A stretch of DNA of 64,000 nt, taken from contig JAPNXP010000004.1 in the NCBI GenBank assembly GCA_028753945.1, positions 868,001 through 932,000 of the forward strand. Reading direction: 5' to 3'. Position 1 is the first letter of the stretch. Each line of letters begins with the position of its first letter. The notes beneath the pieces were generated by a model. That model saw only the letters and a list, made by a program, of their open reading frames with translations. It searched no databases and was not told the origin of the DNA. Positions 11,760-23,948 of the stretch are shown here, in pieces. The position numbers and the translations under genes were made by a program. Origin of the DNA: Hexactinellida sp. DTS-2022. Its lineage: Eukaryota > Porifera > Hexactinellida.

Positions 11760-13970
11760 ATTAGGGGTTATGGGGTGTGCGGAATTGAAATTTGGTAACC
11801 AAGTTAATTTATTATTATTATGACAAAATAATTTAACTTAATAATTGAAAGTTGACATTGAATTTGGTGTTATATTAGAAATTATATGAATTATATATTT
11901 CGAATGAGTTGCAGCTGTGCCGACGCATATTCCTTTGTAGGCACTATCTTTTCGTGGCTACTGATTAGTAAATTGAATAGTGCCTCCAAATGAGTATTTG
12001 TCGACACAGCTGCAATTTTGGATTTTTTCGCAATGTCACAATCACGTCAGTGTGTTATGACACATTTGTCAAGTGGTCACGAGCTACAAGGAACGATTGG
12101 TAAATTGGAAGTTTGTTTCTAACTTAAACCATCTTGAATTTAATGCCATTCATTCATTATGTATAGATAATATATTGTATATAAAAATAACTGATTGAAA
12201 TAACTGATGGAACACAAATAACTGATTGGTTGAATGAATATACTCTCGACCAATTAAATTACAGCCTCTGTTGAGCATTATATAATGCAACACTAACAAT
12301 TGATAGAAAATCCTTTTATATATTAACTGGATGTTAGATGCTAATCCATACTGGGGACAACCCTCGAATTTAATTGGCTAAGCCACAATTGGATTAAGTA
12401 GGTGTTAAAATTATTTGATCAGAAATCGTAACCCCAGGTGCAAATTAGAAGGGCACTCCGCACCTACATGCCAAGTTTCAGCCCTCAATGTATAAAGGTG
12501 TGCCCAGGGCACCGTCTTCGGAGAAAAAAAAAAAAAAATTGCAGCTGTCCGACGCATTTCCCTTTGGTGGCACTATCTTTTGGTGGTTACTCGTTGGGTA
12601 ATTGATAGTGCCTCCAAGGAAAATGCTGTCGGCACAACTGCAATTTTGGATTTTTTTCGCAATGTTATCATCACTATGAGGTGTTAAATTATTTCAGAAA
12701 GGTGTTTCAGAAGGCAACGACCCTTAGAGTGTTGGAAGTTTCCATTAGCTCACTTTATTTTAGAGATATTCAAGTTTCTTTAGAATATAATAGGTGATAA
12801 CCCAATTTTTTTTAATGTGCCTGTTGGGTGATCACCCAACGCCAACCAACCCATTTTGATTATATAATTCACGATATTGTAAAAACAAATTTCTTGTAAA
12901 AACATCAATTCCTCAAGGTGTTAAGACCCACTTGTATAGGTTGTGCGTGCCATAAAGACCAATTGATAAATTGAAAGTTTGCTTCTAACTTATATCATTT
13001 CGGAGATTAATGAAATTTAGCTAATTAGTATAAATAATTAATTAACTCATTAATAATTTAACACCATTATTATGTACAGCAAAATTAATTAAGTTAAATT
13101 ATTTGAATAATAATTAATTTAAATTGAATTTCACTACAATAATTGGAATCAGCGCACTCGATAACCCCAATAATTAAATCGGAACCGTCTCTATAAGTAA
13201 ACACAGAACGAATTAATTAGAATGAATTATGTCAGTGCAAGAATATTCTAGCAGAAATAAATATAATCACATAATCTGTCGTTGTTATGAAATATATTAT
13301 CTTAGTTTTCAATTGGAAAATAGAAGCCTACTCGATCTCACAAGTTGAATCAATATAATTATCGCAAGTTGAAACAATAGTGTAAGATTTAACAAGTTGA
13401 ATCAATATAATTATTACAAGTTGAAACAATGGAATTAGATTCAACACTTTTAATTGAACTGAAGTGTGAATAAACAAAAAGATTTCAACCCCCATTTATG
13501 GCAGAAATTAAACCCATTATCAAAAGTTTTGTTATCCCATTAGACGCAGAATTTTATGATGAATCCAATGGTAAAATAAAATTGGGGATTTATTAAAACA
13601 TTTTTTGAGTTATGGACCAGACAAATTTGGAAAGGTGTTAAAGATGTTCCCAAAATTTGTTAAATCAAAAATCGTAACCCCAGGTGCAAATCTGTAACCC
13701 ACGGGACACCTGTTCTGAAAATTTGGGTTCTTAGTTAATTATACTCTGTTCTGTGGATGAGCTACGGAAGAATAATAAGATTAGTACTGGGCCACTATAC
13801 TATAGTATAGTCGCCACAGTAATAACTTACCAGGCAGTAAGATTAGAACTGGGCCACTATATACTAAAGTATAGTCGGCACAGTAATAACTAACCAAGGC
13901 AGTAAGATTAGAACTGGGCCACTATACTAAAGTATAGTCGGCACAGTAAATGTCTACAGTGATGATAGTA
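11760..13970. repeat. Further copies of the foldback family, mixed orientation
   Basis: Hairpin modules occur at about 11910-12026 and 12538-12650. The second continues in left-arm order to about 13760 and ends in three palindrome or near-palindrome modules (exact at 13794-13811). Between the hairpins, 12180-12410 is a copy of another dispersed repeat also at 17.7, 47.5 and 59.8 kb. A poly(A) run lies near 12527. Confidence 0.7.
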
Positions 13971-14084
13971 TATTCAGCCATGTAGTCTGCATTGACCACA
14001 TAAAGGCACAACTGCTTTATATATTCATTCAAGTGTACAGGGATTCCCTGTACAGTATACGTATAATTCAATGCTTTCCAGGGG

Positions 14085-14292
14085 CGGTCGCAGGATTTGA
14101 TAAAAGGGGGGGTCTAATTTTAGGATTTGAAAAAAGGGGGGGTCTAATTTTAGGATTTGAAAAAAGGGGGGGTCTAATTTTACAAAACTCTAGAAATAAT
14201 TTCTGAAGAGGCATTTCTAACAGGCATAATTTCATTAGTCCAGAAAAAAAGGGGGGATCTGGACCCCCTGGACCCCCCCCTGGATCCGCCTA
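14085..14292. repeat. hAT-like MITE remnant with a 29-bp tandem repeat
   Basis: The left end CAGGGGCGGTCG and right end GGATCCGCCTATG are roughly inverted. Three direct copies of GGGGGGGTCTAATTTTAGGA lie at 14104-14182. No clear duplication was found. Confidence 0.55.
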
Positions 14293-14906
14293 TGACTTTC
14301 TCCTTTTTCAAAGTGATAATTTTGATATGTAAGTGATAGTAATTTCCTGGACGAGCGAGCGCAGCGAGCAAGAAAATTCTTTGGGAGGTATACAGGGATT
14401 TTGCCCAATGTACAGGGGAAAATTGGAGCACTGTACAGGGATATGACTCAAATAGGTTGGCAGATACGAACAAGGATTTAGTATGTTTCCTGTTTACCTG
14501 GGAAATAAATTGTACAAATTATGAACCCATCGGAATAGTAATGTCTGGCCAATATTTATTATTTGCAATATATCTAATGGAATTCTGTTTGAATTAGAAG
14601 TAACCTCCTTTTCATTCAAACAGATTGTATAAACTGTGCAAGTTTTGTAGTTGTATAAATTTTCCCATAACTCTGAGAAAAAATAATAACCCCACCGAAC
14701 TTGACATTATTTGCTAATTTTAATAATGACATCGGAAGATTCGGAACTTTTAGTCAAATTCAATTTAAAGTGCGACTACTAGCATATTATTGCTTAAGTA
14801 ATATTTATACCCTGTAATCATAAGGATTTCCTTAACAATTATCTCGATTTCGTTTAGTGAAAGTATTATTCCAACGAAACATATTATTTCATGAAGTTGC
14901 TATAGG

Positions 14907-15084
14907 CAGGGCAGGATTTACCCTTGAGTGGCCTGAAGGCTGAACCACACAAGTGGCCCGAACATGATCGACATTGGTCGGTAGTGTCCTGTAGTGACCC
15001 ATTAGTCCTGTAGTGTCCTGTACATTGGTCCTGTAGTGGCCCGAAGGCTATAGCCTACTTAGCCTAATGGTAATACCGGCCCTG
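14907..15084. mobile_element. hAT-type MITE, 178 bp
   Basis: CAGGGCAGGATTTACC and GGTAATACCGGCCCTG are inverted ends with an exact 8-bp duplication GCTATAGG (14899-14906, 15085-15092). The inside has short direct repeats of GTCCTGTAGTG. Confidence 0.88.
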
Positions 15085-15092
15085 GCTATAGG

Positions 15093-16800
15093 ACAGGTTC
15101 TTTGGTAGGGGTTTGCAAGGGGTAAGGCCCAATAGTAAACATTAAGTAGCTGTTATACTCATAATAAAAGTGATCCATATTGATCCTACAAATCGTATGT
15201 CCTTTTGTGTCATACCATTCTTAAATTCTAGGCCTAAGGGCCTCAATAGAATAGAGCTTTATTAACTAAGAGCACAAAATAAAAGGATAGGTGTCTCATG
15301 GGTTACAGATGTGCACCTGGGGTCATGATATTTGACTAATTTTTGGACATATTTTACAACTATTTAATGCCACAGCAGGAACAATAATTAGTGCTCAAAT
15401 AAAAATTATATGCATTCGATATTCCATAACAACGACATATTAATATATTATGCGAGTATATTTCTTCTGCAAGAATATTCTTGCGAAATTAATATACTCA
15501 AGTGTTTTTTATGGCACGTAAGACTTTACATATTAGTTTTAACACCTTGAGGTGATGATGACATCGTCAAAAAATATCTTTTTACAATTTTGGGATTTGA
15601 GTTTTACAAAGTATTTGACGATGTTTAGAGATTACATAGAGAAAAGCTAACTCCTCAGCTAATATATTGATACTCAATCTAAAATAATTAGAAATTAAGT
15701 AGGCTAGAAGGAAACCTCCAAAATTTAGAAGGATCTTTACCTCCCGAAACACCTTTGCGAAATAGTTTATATCTTAATGGTTGATTATTATAGACAAAAT
15801 CGAAAATTACAGCTGTGGAGACAGATAATTCTTATGGAGACACTATCAATCAATCAATCAACCAACAAAATATAGCGCCTCCAAAAAGAATATGCTGTCG
15901 GCACAGCTGTGATTTAGATTTGTTTGTTTAAATTGAGTAAACCTTACCAATCTATATATAATATCAAAATTCAGATCCATCTTTTGGGCTCAACTATGTC
16001 GAATAAAGTAATCGTATTGCCTAATAAGCAATAACAGCCAAAACTTTAAAAGCCTGCAAAGTGTTTTATTCCATGCATTTTGAAACAAATCAATAAAATT
16101 CAAAATCTAGGAGTTTTTATCTATACTACTATTAAAACACAAGGCTGGGTGTATATATATATATATATATATTTGTTTGTATGTTCCGAGTTGATTGAAG
16201 AAACTGGACGGTTTCGAAATCTGATTTTTGACATATAAGGGTAACTTTTGGCCTCCGACAACAAGTTGAGGTTTCCATCCAGAATTTCTCATTTTTCACA
16301 TTGTTTAAATTTGATATTTTAGGCCTAATTACGCTTTATAATCAAGGTTAGAAGTATATAAACCATACACCAATCGCGAAGCGGTTGGTGTGCGGTTTTG
16401 TTCTGCCTCGAAGTGACCTAGCAAGCAAAGCGCGTTAGTATAAATATCTCAGAATTAAATGGTTACTACATTCCTCAATTGCTTTGTAAATGTGGTTTCT
16501 ATGCGTAAGGTCATATCTCGAGAAAGAATATCATTAGAACAGAAAGAATGATTCCCATTGATAGCCTATATTCGATTTTTTATTAACTGATGATACATTT
16601 TGATGTCATATATCCAACGAATTATAGATAATTGTGAAATAGATAACAATGTTGGAGATAAAATGTTTGCAATCAAAAAGTCTACGGGATAGTTGGGAAT
16701 GAAAATTCCCAAATATCACATCTGTTCAATCAGTAGCAACATATAAACCTTCAAGTTAATTAAGATTTTTCATTAAATAGATTTTTTAACTAAATATTAC
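15093..16800. other. Intron with decayed repeats
   Basis: A degenerate foldback-family copy lies at about 15530-15925, and a (TA)n run at 16149-16172. The rest shows no recognised feature. No extra SRCR-like exon is present. Confidence 0.45.
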
Positions 16801-17109
16801 CTGTTGTGCAGTTGAGATAGAGACCCTCTGATGAATAACAATTATCTACACCCCACCCGTCATTCCTACAATCGAGTAGTGATGATTCATTCGCAATACA
16901 TATCACGTCATCAAGCCAAAATTCTGTTGTAATGCTGTTACCATGTCTGTAGGAGACATAATTGGTAAAACCCAACTGTTTACAAGCAACAATACTTTCT
17001 TCTGAGCCCCATCCGTCGTCACACACAGTGCCCCATCGACCACTGTGATATATTTCAAGTATTCCATCATCAGTACCGCTACCATACAGACGAAGTGTGC
17101 CATCTGATA
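16801..17109 (-). CDS. SRCR-domain exon 2 (type A1), end of the second complete unit
   Basis: The exon translates as SDGTLRLYGSGTDDGILEIYHSG through FTNYVSYRHGN and CIANESSLLDC to NCTTG. Six cysteines are present, with CIANESS a one-residue variant of the A1 signature CIGNESS. The acceptor is AG before TATCAGATGG and the donor is CAACAG followed by gtaata. A truncated copy of a MULE-like foldback repeat starts about 25 bp upstream of the acceptor, so foreign sequence has replaced most of the 5' intron flank. Confidence 0.92.
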
Positions 17110-17130
17110 CTAAAAAAATATCCCTTAATA

Positions 17131-17960
17131 TAAGAGAAAATTCCAAAAATACTCAAGTTTTTCACAATTTCCAAATTTACTCAACTATACTCAACTAATT
17201 TGTAAATATACTCGAGTTTTTCCAATTACTATACTCAAATTTTATTGGATTATCCAAATATACTCAAATTTTATTGGATTATTCCAAATATGCTCAAGTT
17301 TTATTGGATGATTGAAACTAGCATGGTGTTCCAACCACAAATAATTATTAGTACAAGCTGCTCGTCCGCGCTACGCGCGTCTTTACAACTTGCACTCGAG
17401 CTTGCAGCCCTCGCTTTTATTTCAAGCATGTTCCTTTTCAAATTATATATCGTTCTTGAGGAGTGGCCCCTAGCAGTCTATTTATTTATTTATATCCGTG
17501 GACCATAGCTATAGCCTATAGGTTTATATAAGGACAGAGTAAATAAATTTGGAAATACTACTCCGGTCAGCGCCGATATTGTTGAAACGTATTTATGCTA
17601 ATTTGAACAGATAATCTTGTAGATATTAAGCTTGTCCATGTAGAATAATATACCGAGAAATAGAAAATTAAATATCACTAAGGAACTGTGGACCCCTGAC
17701 TTTGGGCTGTGGAGAAGTCAATGTATTATTGGTACCAATTGGATATCAAATAGACACAATGGAATGTTAGAAATGTATGGCTAGACAGACGGAAGACAAA
17801 TAACTGATTGATGGCATGAACTTCCTCTCGACCAATTAGATTACTGTCTCAGTTAGACATTCAATAATGCACACTTAACAATTGACAAACACACTGAAAA
17901 TCAATGTATACTAATTGAATGCTAGCTACTAATCCACACTGGGAAGGTAAAAGTAAAATT
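17131..17960. repeat. Truncated copy of the 59304-60620 MULE-like foldback
   Basis: It begins AAAATTCCAAAAATACTCAA and has CTCAAGTTTTATTGGATTA tandem units, then sequence found in reverse at about 59770-60390. Another partial copy is at 46850-47690. The far arm is missing here. Confidence 0.65.
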
Positions 17961-19015
17961 GAGAATAGAATGCTGTCAAAATAGTCAGTGGAAACGGGAT
18001 ACATCGGGAGTAGGTATTTTTGCTACTTTTTTCGGTCTCCCGATTAATAGATGTAAATTATACTATGTATTGGATATTACTTAAATCAAAAACTTCGCCC
18101 CGATTATCCGTCTCCCGAATAAGATAAGATTTAAAGATTCGAAATTTAACATTGAGTACCAATAACGGTTGATATAAAATTAGATAGGTTTGCAATTGGG
18201 GAAGTTAGATGAAATTTCAAAACGTATCCCTTAAGTTGTCAATTGTGGTTTACACATTGTATTTTGGAGGTGGGACAGCACATTTGAAGAACCAGATCAT
18301 AATTCAAACTAACTTCTGAACTCCCAGTTCGGGACTGGGAGTTCAATCTCTCAAACTCAAGGAATGCAATGGGACTTAATTCCTTAGCCAGTGGGATTTC
18401 AAACTTCAAATCTCAGCTTAATTTTGTCTGCCATAAATGAAAAGTTTGTTGAATTATGATTGAGCTCTGGCTAAATAACTAGGCAATTAGAGATTTAAGA
18501 TTAAATCTCAGCCCCATTCAGGATAGGATTGGGAGTTAATCTAAAAATCAAGGGATGTGATTGGATTTCAGTTTTAAAATATAAAAATCAAGGAATGAGA
18601 GTAGGACTTAAATTCTAATTAATAGTAAGTATGGGAACTAAGATTTGAATTGGAATAGAACCCATCTCTGTTAATTACAATGATTCATAAATGCAATGTG
18701 GAAAAATATGTTTAATGAAAAAGTTCATCTTTTTAGAAATAGTGAATACGTAGTTCAAATTACAGTCAGGTTCTTTTATTATGAACATTCAAGGGACTAA
18801 AAATTGTGTTCATATTAGAGAGACTTCATAATAAGCGAACTCAACTTAATACAACCCCTATGTAAGCTGTTAAATTCGGACCATAGGGCTTGTTCTTAAT
18901 AAAAAATCTTCACATTAAGCAGACGAAATCTTGTTCATAATAAGCAGACCTGACTACTATGTTCCTATTAACTAGATACTATTGGATTTAATGAATTAAT
19001 TTTAATTAAATTTAC
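17960..19015. other. Intron with short degenerate repeats
   Basis: A hairpin CTCCCAGTTCGGGACTGGGAG lies near 18331 and AAATCAAGGGATG-like words repeat between 18350 and 18620. A decayed pogo-type MITE (CGGGA words) is visible near 18000-18120. No gene was recognised. Confidence 0.4.
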
Positions 19016-19321
19016 CTAGTGAACAGTTGAGATAGAGACCCTCTGATGAATAACAGTTATCAACACCCCACCCGTCATTCCTACAATCGAGTAGAGATGA
19101 TTCATCTCCACTACATATCACGTCATCAAGCCAAAATTCTGTGGTAATTGTGTTACCATGTCTGTAGGAGACATAAGTAGCAAAACCCAACTGCTTACAA
19201 GCAACAATACTTTCTTCTGAGCCCCATCCGTCGTCACACACAGTGCCCCATCGAAGACTGTGATATATTTCAAGTATTCCATCATCGCTGCCGCTTCCAT
19301 AGAGACGAAGAGAACCATCAA
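19016..19321 (-). CDS. SRCR-domain exon 3 (type B306)
   Basis: A complete six-cysteine SRCR domain (DGSLRLYGSGSDDGILEIYHSLRWGTVCDD to NCSLG) has the TITTEF motif that pairs it with exon 8. The acceptor is AG before TTGATGG and the donor is CACTAG followed by gtaaat. HSLRWG replaces HNGRWG or HSGRWG. The P element begins only 113 bp upstream of the acceptor, so any branch point and polypyrimidine tract must lie within that short remnant of the original intron. Confidence 0.92.
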
Positions 19322-19861
19322 CTAATGAAAAAGGTTACGATAATAAGTACGCATAATCTTTATTGAACGCCATCTACAGAGTTGCGAAACAAAAAACCTA
19401 TACTATTTCTTGGGTACCATAAATAACCTATGACATAGCATTCTAATATTCTAAGGCAATGGTGGTCAAGTTTTTTTTGGGACCATGGATTGGTTAGACG
19501 AGTTAAATATGATTATATACACAAGTTCAAAATTAGATATATTGATCAGTTTGGTAGTGTTTTAAAGTGAAATTACACTGTTGAGTTATACTTCTTCACT
19601 CTACTTTGTACCTCCCCCCCTCTAATATTATATTGATCCCTAATAGTAATTAGTGAAGGTGTGAACAATAGCTACATGTTTAATTCATTCATGAAAAATA
19701 AATATTTGTTACATTATGAAAGAACAGAACAACATAAAATGTAGTTTGGGAACTTCAGAGCTTCGTACAGGAACATAAAAACAATACACTGTCAACAATA
19801 GTTATCATCAAAATAATTTGTTGCTTTAACAAACATCTGAGAAGTATCTAAATAAAGAAAA

Positions 19862-22681
19862 TTAGTTACTATATTTTTTAAGCTTCGAATTGTCAGATTT
19901 CACGACCATCGTATTATAATTCTTAACTTTTTTTGAGAGAATACAATTAGATACAGTCACTATAATTTTTTGTAATATATCCCACCGCCAGACTTTGCAA
20001 TCACACCATTCTCTCCATTTTCCAATGAGATCATCTTCAATAACCTTCATACTTATTCTAACTAACATAGTACGACTGGGACCAACAAAGAAATTTTTAC
20101 TGAGAATTTCTGAGCTATTTATTTTAATAAAAGTTTCGTAAACAATTTTGGCACACTCGCTAACTGCAATAGATGGATATTTAAGCGAACCTCTGTCTAA
20201 TAATTCAATGAGAATAAATTGAGACCCCATATCATTCACTACTTCCATTTGTTTTTCAGTAGTTAAGAAATTATGACAATCTGCACAAGTATTAGACTTT
20301 TTTAGGTACGAAAACACGGCATACCCAGCGACATAAGTAAGGCATTCAATCTGAGATAAATGTATTTGAGGTTTGGGAATTAATTGAAGTGTCTCAAGAT
20401 ATAACTGAAAATCAAAACTAGAATCTGATTCCTCCCCACAAGCGTTTTCGGCAAATTTGTTTATATAATTCACTAACGATAAAGGCTTGACAACCTCTTC
20501 AGAATTCAATTTCGTTGAAAATAATTTCAGAATATTTGAAAGTTGGAGTCTTCTTTCACTTTCTAATATTTGACAGTATGTAATATGGTAGTGAGCGCCA
20601 GACATTTGTCTATATAGTCCGAATTGATGTTCTAAGGGGTCATTTTGAATTCTAGCTGATAATACATATTTGAAATCACATTCACTAATAAGTCGATCAA
20701 CTAGGAGAGGTAGTGCCATACACGTGTGCCTAAAACTCGTAAACGTTTGTGGTGTTAGTTTACCAAATTTACATGGTAAATTTCTCCAACAATTTAACCA
20801 TGCAACCACTTTTTGAATAAAGCATATTCGAAAATCGTTTTGACATAATGGAGCTGAGTACTCATTTTTGAACCGGACATCTTTTCCAACCCAATTAACG
20901 TTAAAAATGTCCCAAATATTACTAATTAGTTTCAAAAATGCAACTGTTTGGTTTTTCTCTACAATTTCTTTTTCAGTTTTGAAAGTTAGCAGTCCATAGT
21001 ATGTAGATTCGTGGAATATCTTAAGTGCCAAGTTAACATTTTGCCTTTCTAATTTAGATGGCCAACATGCCTTAGAAGATAGTTTAGGTGCCCTTTTCAG
21101 AATATTGTACAAGTCTGATTTGAATAAAGTTCTTATGTCCTCAAAAGGAGCTGTACATACTTGTGGATAGAGTGACGGGTGTTCAACAGGATTAACGGTA
21201 ACATTTTTTGTTTGAATAGAAACACAAAGACTATTAGGTGGAGTTAAGTAGTTTGAATAACCTCCAAAGCAATCTTCAAACAGGGGGAAAACAAATGTCT
21301 TGTCATGGTCGTGTAAATTTAACCAATTATTACGAATTGATTTAATAATATGCACGATATCAAAAAGTAGAATTAAATTTCTGGCTGGGTTACATGGATG
21401 TTTAACTTTAGGTTGTAAAGTTTTTGAGTCGTTTGAAAATAATTTAAATAAACTCACATTCAGGGGATAGTTATCAGTACAAATCGCTTCAACAAACAAG
21501 TTACAACTTTCAATATCAGAAATAGTTTTTCTGATAATTGGGAAAAGGATCTCTGCTGACGAAGATCCGAGTGGTATCAAACGAACAATGGTTGAATATT
21601 TTTTAGCCAAACTGGAAACCATTATAGAAAAAACAGTGGTTGGGGGATCTTCAGGGTTCTCAATGGATCCAATAATTCTACCCCCTTTGTAGCTAGCATC
21701 ACTTCGGATGTGCACTTCATCCATTTGAACAATTATGTGGCGATCGAGCTGGCTAAATGTTGTGGCAGTTTCCTTAAGGACGTTGAAGTACTCACTCTCT
21801 AAGCCAATTGAATTTTTAATTTTCAAAATATTCCTCTCGTGTGGCAGAATTAAACAATTCGAAGAGAAAATAAGTCGATAACCAGCAGGCGATATTCCAT
21901 GAAGTTTTAATGCAAAAACTTGAGTAATAATACTATAGCGGCGACTATATTTGTCAGTGATTAAATATCTCAGCTGGTCTAGAAGGAAGTGGAGTCGAAT
22001 TTTCATTGAACTTGAGTCTTCCATTCCAGTTTCACTTAAGCTATTTTGACCAAGGTCTAATTGAGTAATTGCGCAACCGATATCACTAATCGCATGTTCT
22101 ACATAATTTTTCATCGTAATACTTGTGATATTTAAATTTTGGGGTAAAGAATAACAATTAACTTCATCAATAAGTGTTTCAATTTGACGTATATCATTTA
22201 TCACCCTTGTTGACAATTGGATAGGATGTTTTTCCATATATAATGCTTTAGCATTCAAATCATGGTCAATTATGAGGGTTCGTTCAATGGAAGGGATGTT
22301 AGCCAACAGTACGATTTTCAGAAAATAGAACGAATTTGTTGCTGGATTATAGGTAACCCAATCATTTTTTAGGTCGAGTAAATCTAACTTAGTTAACAAT
22401 TCAGCAAATGTATTAACTTGGAACTTAACAACCGTAGTCTTGTCATCAATCCGGCTCATACTGAAGGCCTCTCGAACCATGATCTCATCCTTGTCATCTC
22501 TTGATACCCTTTTAGACTTTTCTGTTCGGTCAGTCAAATAGCTTGGGCAGTTGGGGAAAATAGTAGGGATTGCAGTGTTCTTTAGACCCATCCTGTCGCG
22601 GGGCATGATGACAGTCTTCTCTCCATCAAAATATTCAAACGTCCTTTCAATATCTTCATCTTTAAAGTGGTGGCTACATAC
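19862..22681 (-). CDS. P-element/THAP9-like transposase, exon 2 (rest of THAP domain and catalytic core)
   Basis: After splicing (AG before GTATGTAGC) this exon continues the THAP domain with VCSHHF (C54-x2-H57) and the LKNTAIPTIFP motif that closes it. The joined protein would be 991 residues, near THAP9 size. The RNase H-like catalytic core includes VQMDEVHI (D373), then TDNYPLN and LFDIVHIIKSIRNNW, typical of P transposases. An acidic region, NDPLEHQFGLYRQ, lies near residue 735, followed by a YVAGYAVFSYL segment with a CADC pair. Family assignment is firm, but which acidic residues are catalytic is inferred from P/THAP9 alignment memory. The enzyme would cut and rejoin element ends in the nucleus. 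Confidence 0.9.
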   Translation of the reverse strand, partial: VCSHHFKDEDIERTFEYFDGEKTVIMPRDRMGLKNTAIPTIFPNCPSYLTDRTEKSKRVSRDDKDEIMVREAFSMSRIDDKTTVVKFQVNTFAELLTKLDLLDLKNDWVTYNPATNSFYFLKIVLLANIPSIERTLIIDHDLNAKALYMEKHPIQLSTRVINDIRQIETLIDEVNCYSLPQNLNITSITMKNYVEHAISDIGCAITQLDLGQNSLSETGMEDSSSMKIRLHFLLDQLRYLITDKYSRRYSIITQVFALKLHGISPAGYRLIFSSNCLILPHERNILKIKNSIGLESEYFNVLKETATTFSQLDRHIIVQMDEVHIRSDASYKGGRIIGSIENPEDPPTTVFSIMVSSLAKKYSTIVRLIPLGSSSAEILFPIIRKTISDIESCNLFVEAICTDNYPLNVSLFKLFSNDSKTLQPKVKHPCNPARNLILLFDIVHIIKSIRNNWLNLHDHDKTFVFPLFEDCFGGYSNYLTPPNSLCVSIQTKNVTVNPVEHPSLYPQVCTAPFEDIRTLFKSDLYNILKRAPKLSSKACWPSKLERQNVNLALKIFHESTYYGLLTFKTEKEIVEKNQTVAFLKLISNIWDIFNVNWVGKDVRFKNEYSAPLCQNDFRICFIQKVVAWLNCWRNLPCKFGKLTPQTFTSFRHTCMALPLLVDRLISECDFKYVLSARIQNDPLEHQFGLYRQMSGAHYHITYCQILESERRLQLSNILKLFSTKLNSEEVVKPLSLVNYINKFAENACGEESDSSFDFQLYLETLQLIPKPQIHLSQIECLTYVAGYAVFSYLKKSNTCADCHNFLTTEKQMEVVNDMGSQFILIELLDRGSLKYPSIAVSECAKIVYETFIKINSSEILSKNFFVGPSRTMLVRISMKVIEDDLIGKWREWCDCKVWRWDILQKIIVTVSNCILSKKVKNYNTMVVKSDNSKLKKYSN

Positions 22682-22757
22682 CTAAGGATCGTAGTTAATT
22701 AATCGAATAAATAATTAATTAAAGGATATATTTAACGTATCTAAGTAAACTGCACAC

Positions 22758-22913
22758 CTGCAAGTATTTGTTCTCCTCGTAGTGTTCTCTTGGTCTTGGG
22801 ATGGCTATAAACCACTTCTCACGAAGTTCCTTATCTTTTGGGAAAGAAAAAGAAACTGTGCGCTGACATTGGCTCTTGTAATTGGATTTACACCCAGGAA
22901 CTACGCAGGACAT
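22758..22913 (-). CDS. P-element transposase, exon 1 (N-terminal half of THAP domain)
   Basis: The first 52 codons encode the start of a THAP zinc-binding DNA-recognition domain: MSCVVPGC (C3-x4-C8), then SFSFPKD and the conserved tryptophan in EKWFIAIPR. The reading frame runs on into the intron and would end soon after. A donor at CTTGCAG followed by gtgtgc, with an acceptor 76 bp downstream, restores the second zinc-ligand pair exactly where the THAP family needs it. The ATG used is the first in frame, 5 residues before the second zinc cysteine. THAP domains bind the transposon's own ends. Confidence 0.88.
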
Positions 22914-23285
22914 CTTTTTCAGTTAGGAAACAACAAATAGTAGTAAAATGCGTAAATTGAATCTCAAGTAAAGTCGTATAAGCAAATTAACAACGAGCTG
23001 AAAGATGTTATGTACTAGGTAGTAAATAAATATATAAGTAATATGGGTGGTTTAAAATTTGCTAATCACAAGATTTCTATATTCCTACCACATACAATTT
23101 TTGATGTAAATTGATTTTCATTTGAATGAGGATGACTATTATAAGATGTACGATGCTAAATGGCAGCAATAATGCCTAAATATTTTAATTTGGACATTAT
23201 CATATTTAACTCGTCTAACCAATCCATGGTCCAAAAAAAAACTTGACCACCATTGCCTTAGAATATTAGAATGCTATGCCTATGA

Positions 23286-23639
23286 ATATCCAAAATAATG
23301 TTTTGAGACTCAATCTCACTGCTCAATTTGGCGCGAATAATTTGAGTTTGTGGAAGTCATAGTCGGAAAATTATAAACACAATTGTTGTTTGTGTTTGCC
23401 AGGATTAATGGAAAAATAAATAACCTGGAGAGCTGAAACTTTGCGCTGTAGACAGGGGTCTATTAGTTTTCAAAGCGAAATATCGGAAATATGACAAAGT
23501 TACACCTATCTTGGCTGAGACTATAATATTACTACCTAAACGCTACCTAACCTGAAATTATTTTCTTGACATCTCGGAATTATTTGTATTGGATATTAGT
23601 AATACTCATATACGTACTCTATCACAATACTAATATTAC
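23286..23639. other. Intron remainder beside the P element
   Basis: No feature was recognised. Confidence 0.35.
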
Positions 23640-23948
23640 CTGTGGTGCAGTTGAGATAGAGACCCTCTGATGAATAGCAATTGTCTACACCCCACCCATC
23701 ATTCCTACAATCGAGTAGTGATGATTCGTCTCCAATACATATCACGTCATCAAGCCAAAATTCTGTGGTGATACTGTAACCATGTCTGTAGGAGACATAA
23801 TTGGTAAAACCCAACTGTCTACAGGCAACACGACTTTCTTCTGAGCCCCATCCGTCGTCACACACAGTGCCCCATCGACCACCATGATATATCTCAAGTA
23901 TTCCATCATCAGTCCCGCTACCATAGAGACGAAGAGCACCATCTTGTA
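23640..23948 (-). CDS. SRCR-domain exon 4 (type A2)
   Basis: One SRCR domain is encoded from QDGALRLYGSGTDDGILEIYHGG through FTNYVSYRHGYS and CIGDESSLLDC to NCTTG. Six cysteines are present. GDESS places it with exons 9 and 14, although the preceding residue is I and not S. RHGYS for RHGNS is private to this copy and removes a conserved asparagine. The acceptor is AG before TACAAGATGG and the donor is CCACAG followed by gtaata. The next exon downstream (exon 3) is 4.3 kb away because a P element lies in the intron. Confidence 0.92.

Larger units (their letters stand above)
19434..23278 (-). mobile_element. Apparently intact P-superfamily DNA transposon
   Basis: The element has ~80-bp terminal inverted repeats (19434-19513 and 23199-23278) that differ at one position. 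It is flanked by a perfect 7-bp target duplication, CCTATGA, at 19427-19433 and 23279-23285. The ends begin CATAGCATTC, like the CA-ended termini of P elements. It contains a two-exon THAP transposase gene with no stop or frameshift. Near-identical TIRs and an open frame point to a young insertion. It lies in the intron between SRCR exons 4 and 3, in the same orientation as the host gene. Confidence 0.93.
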
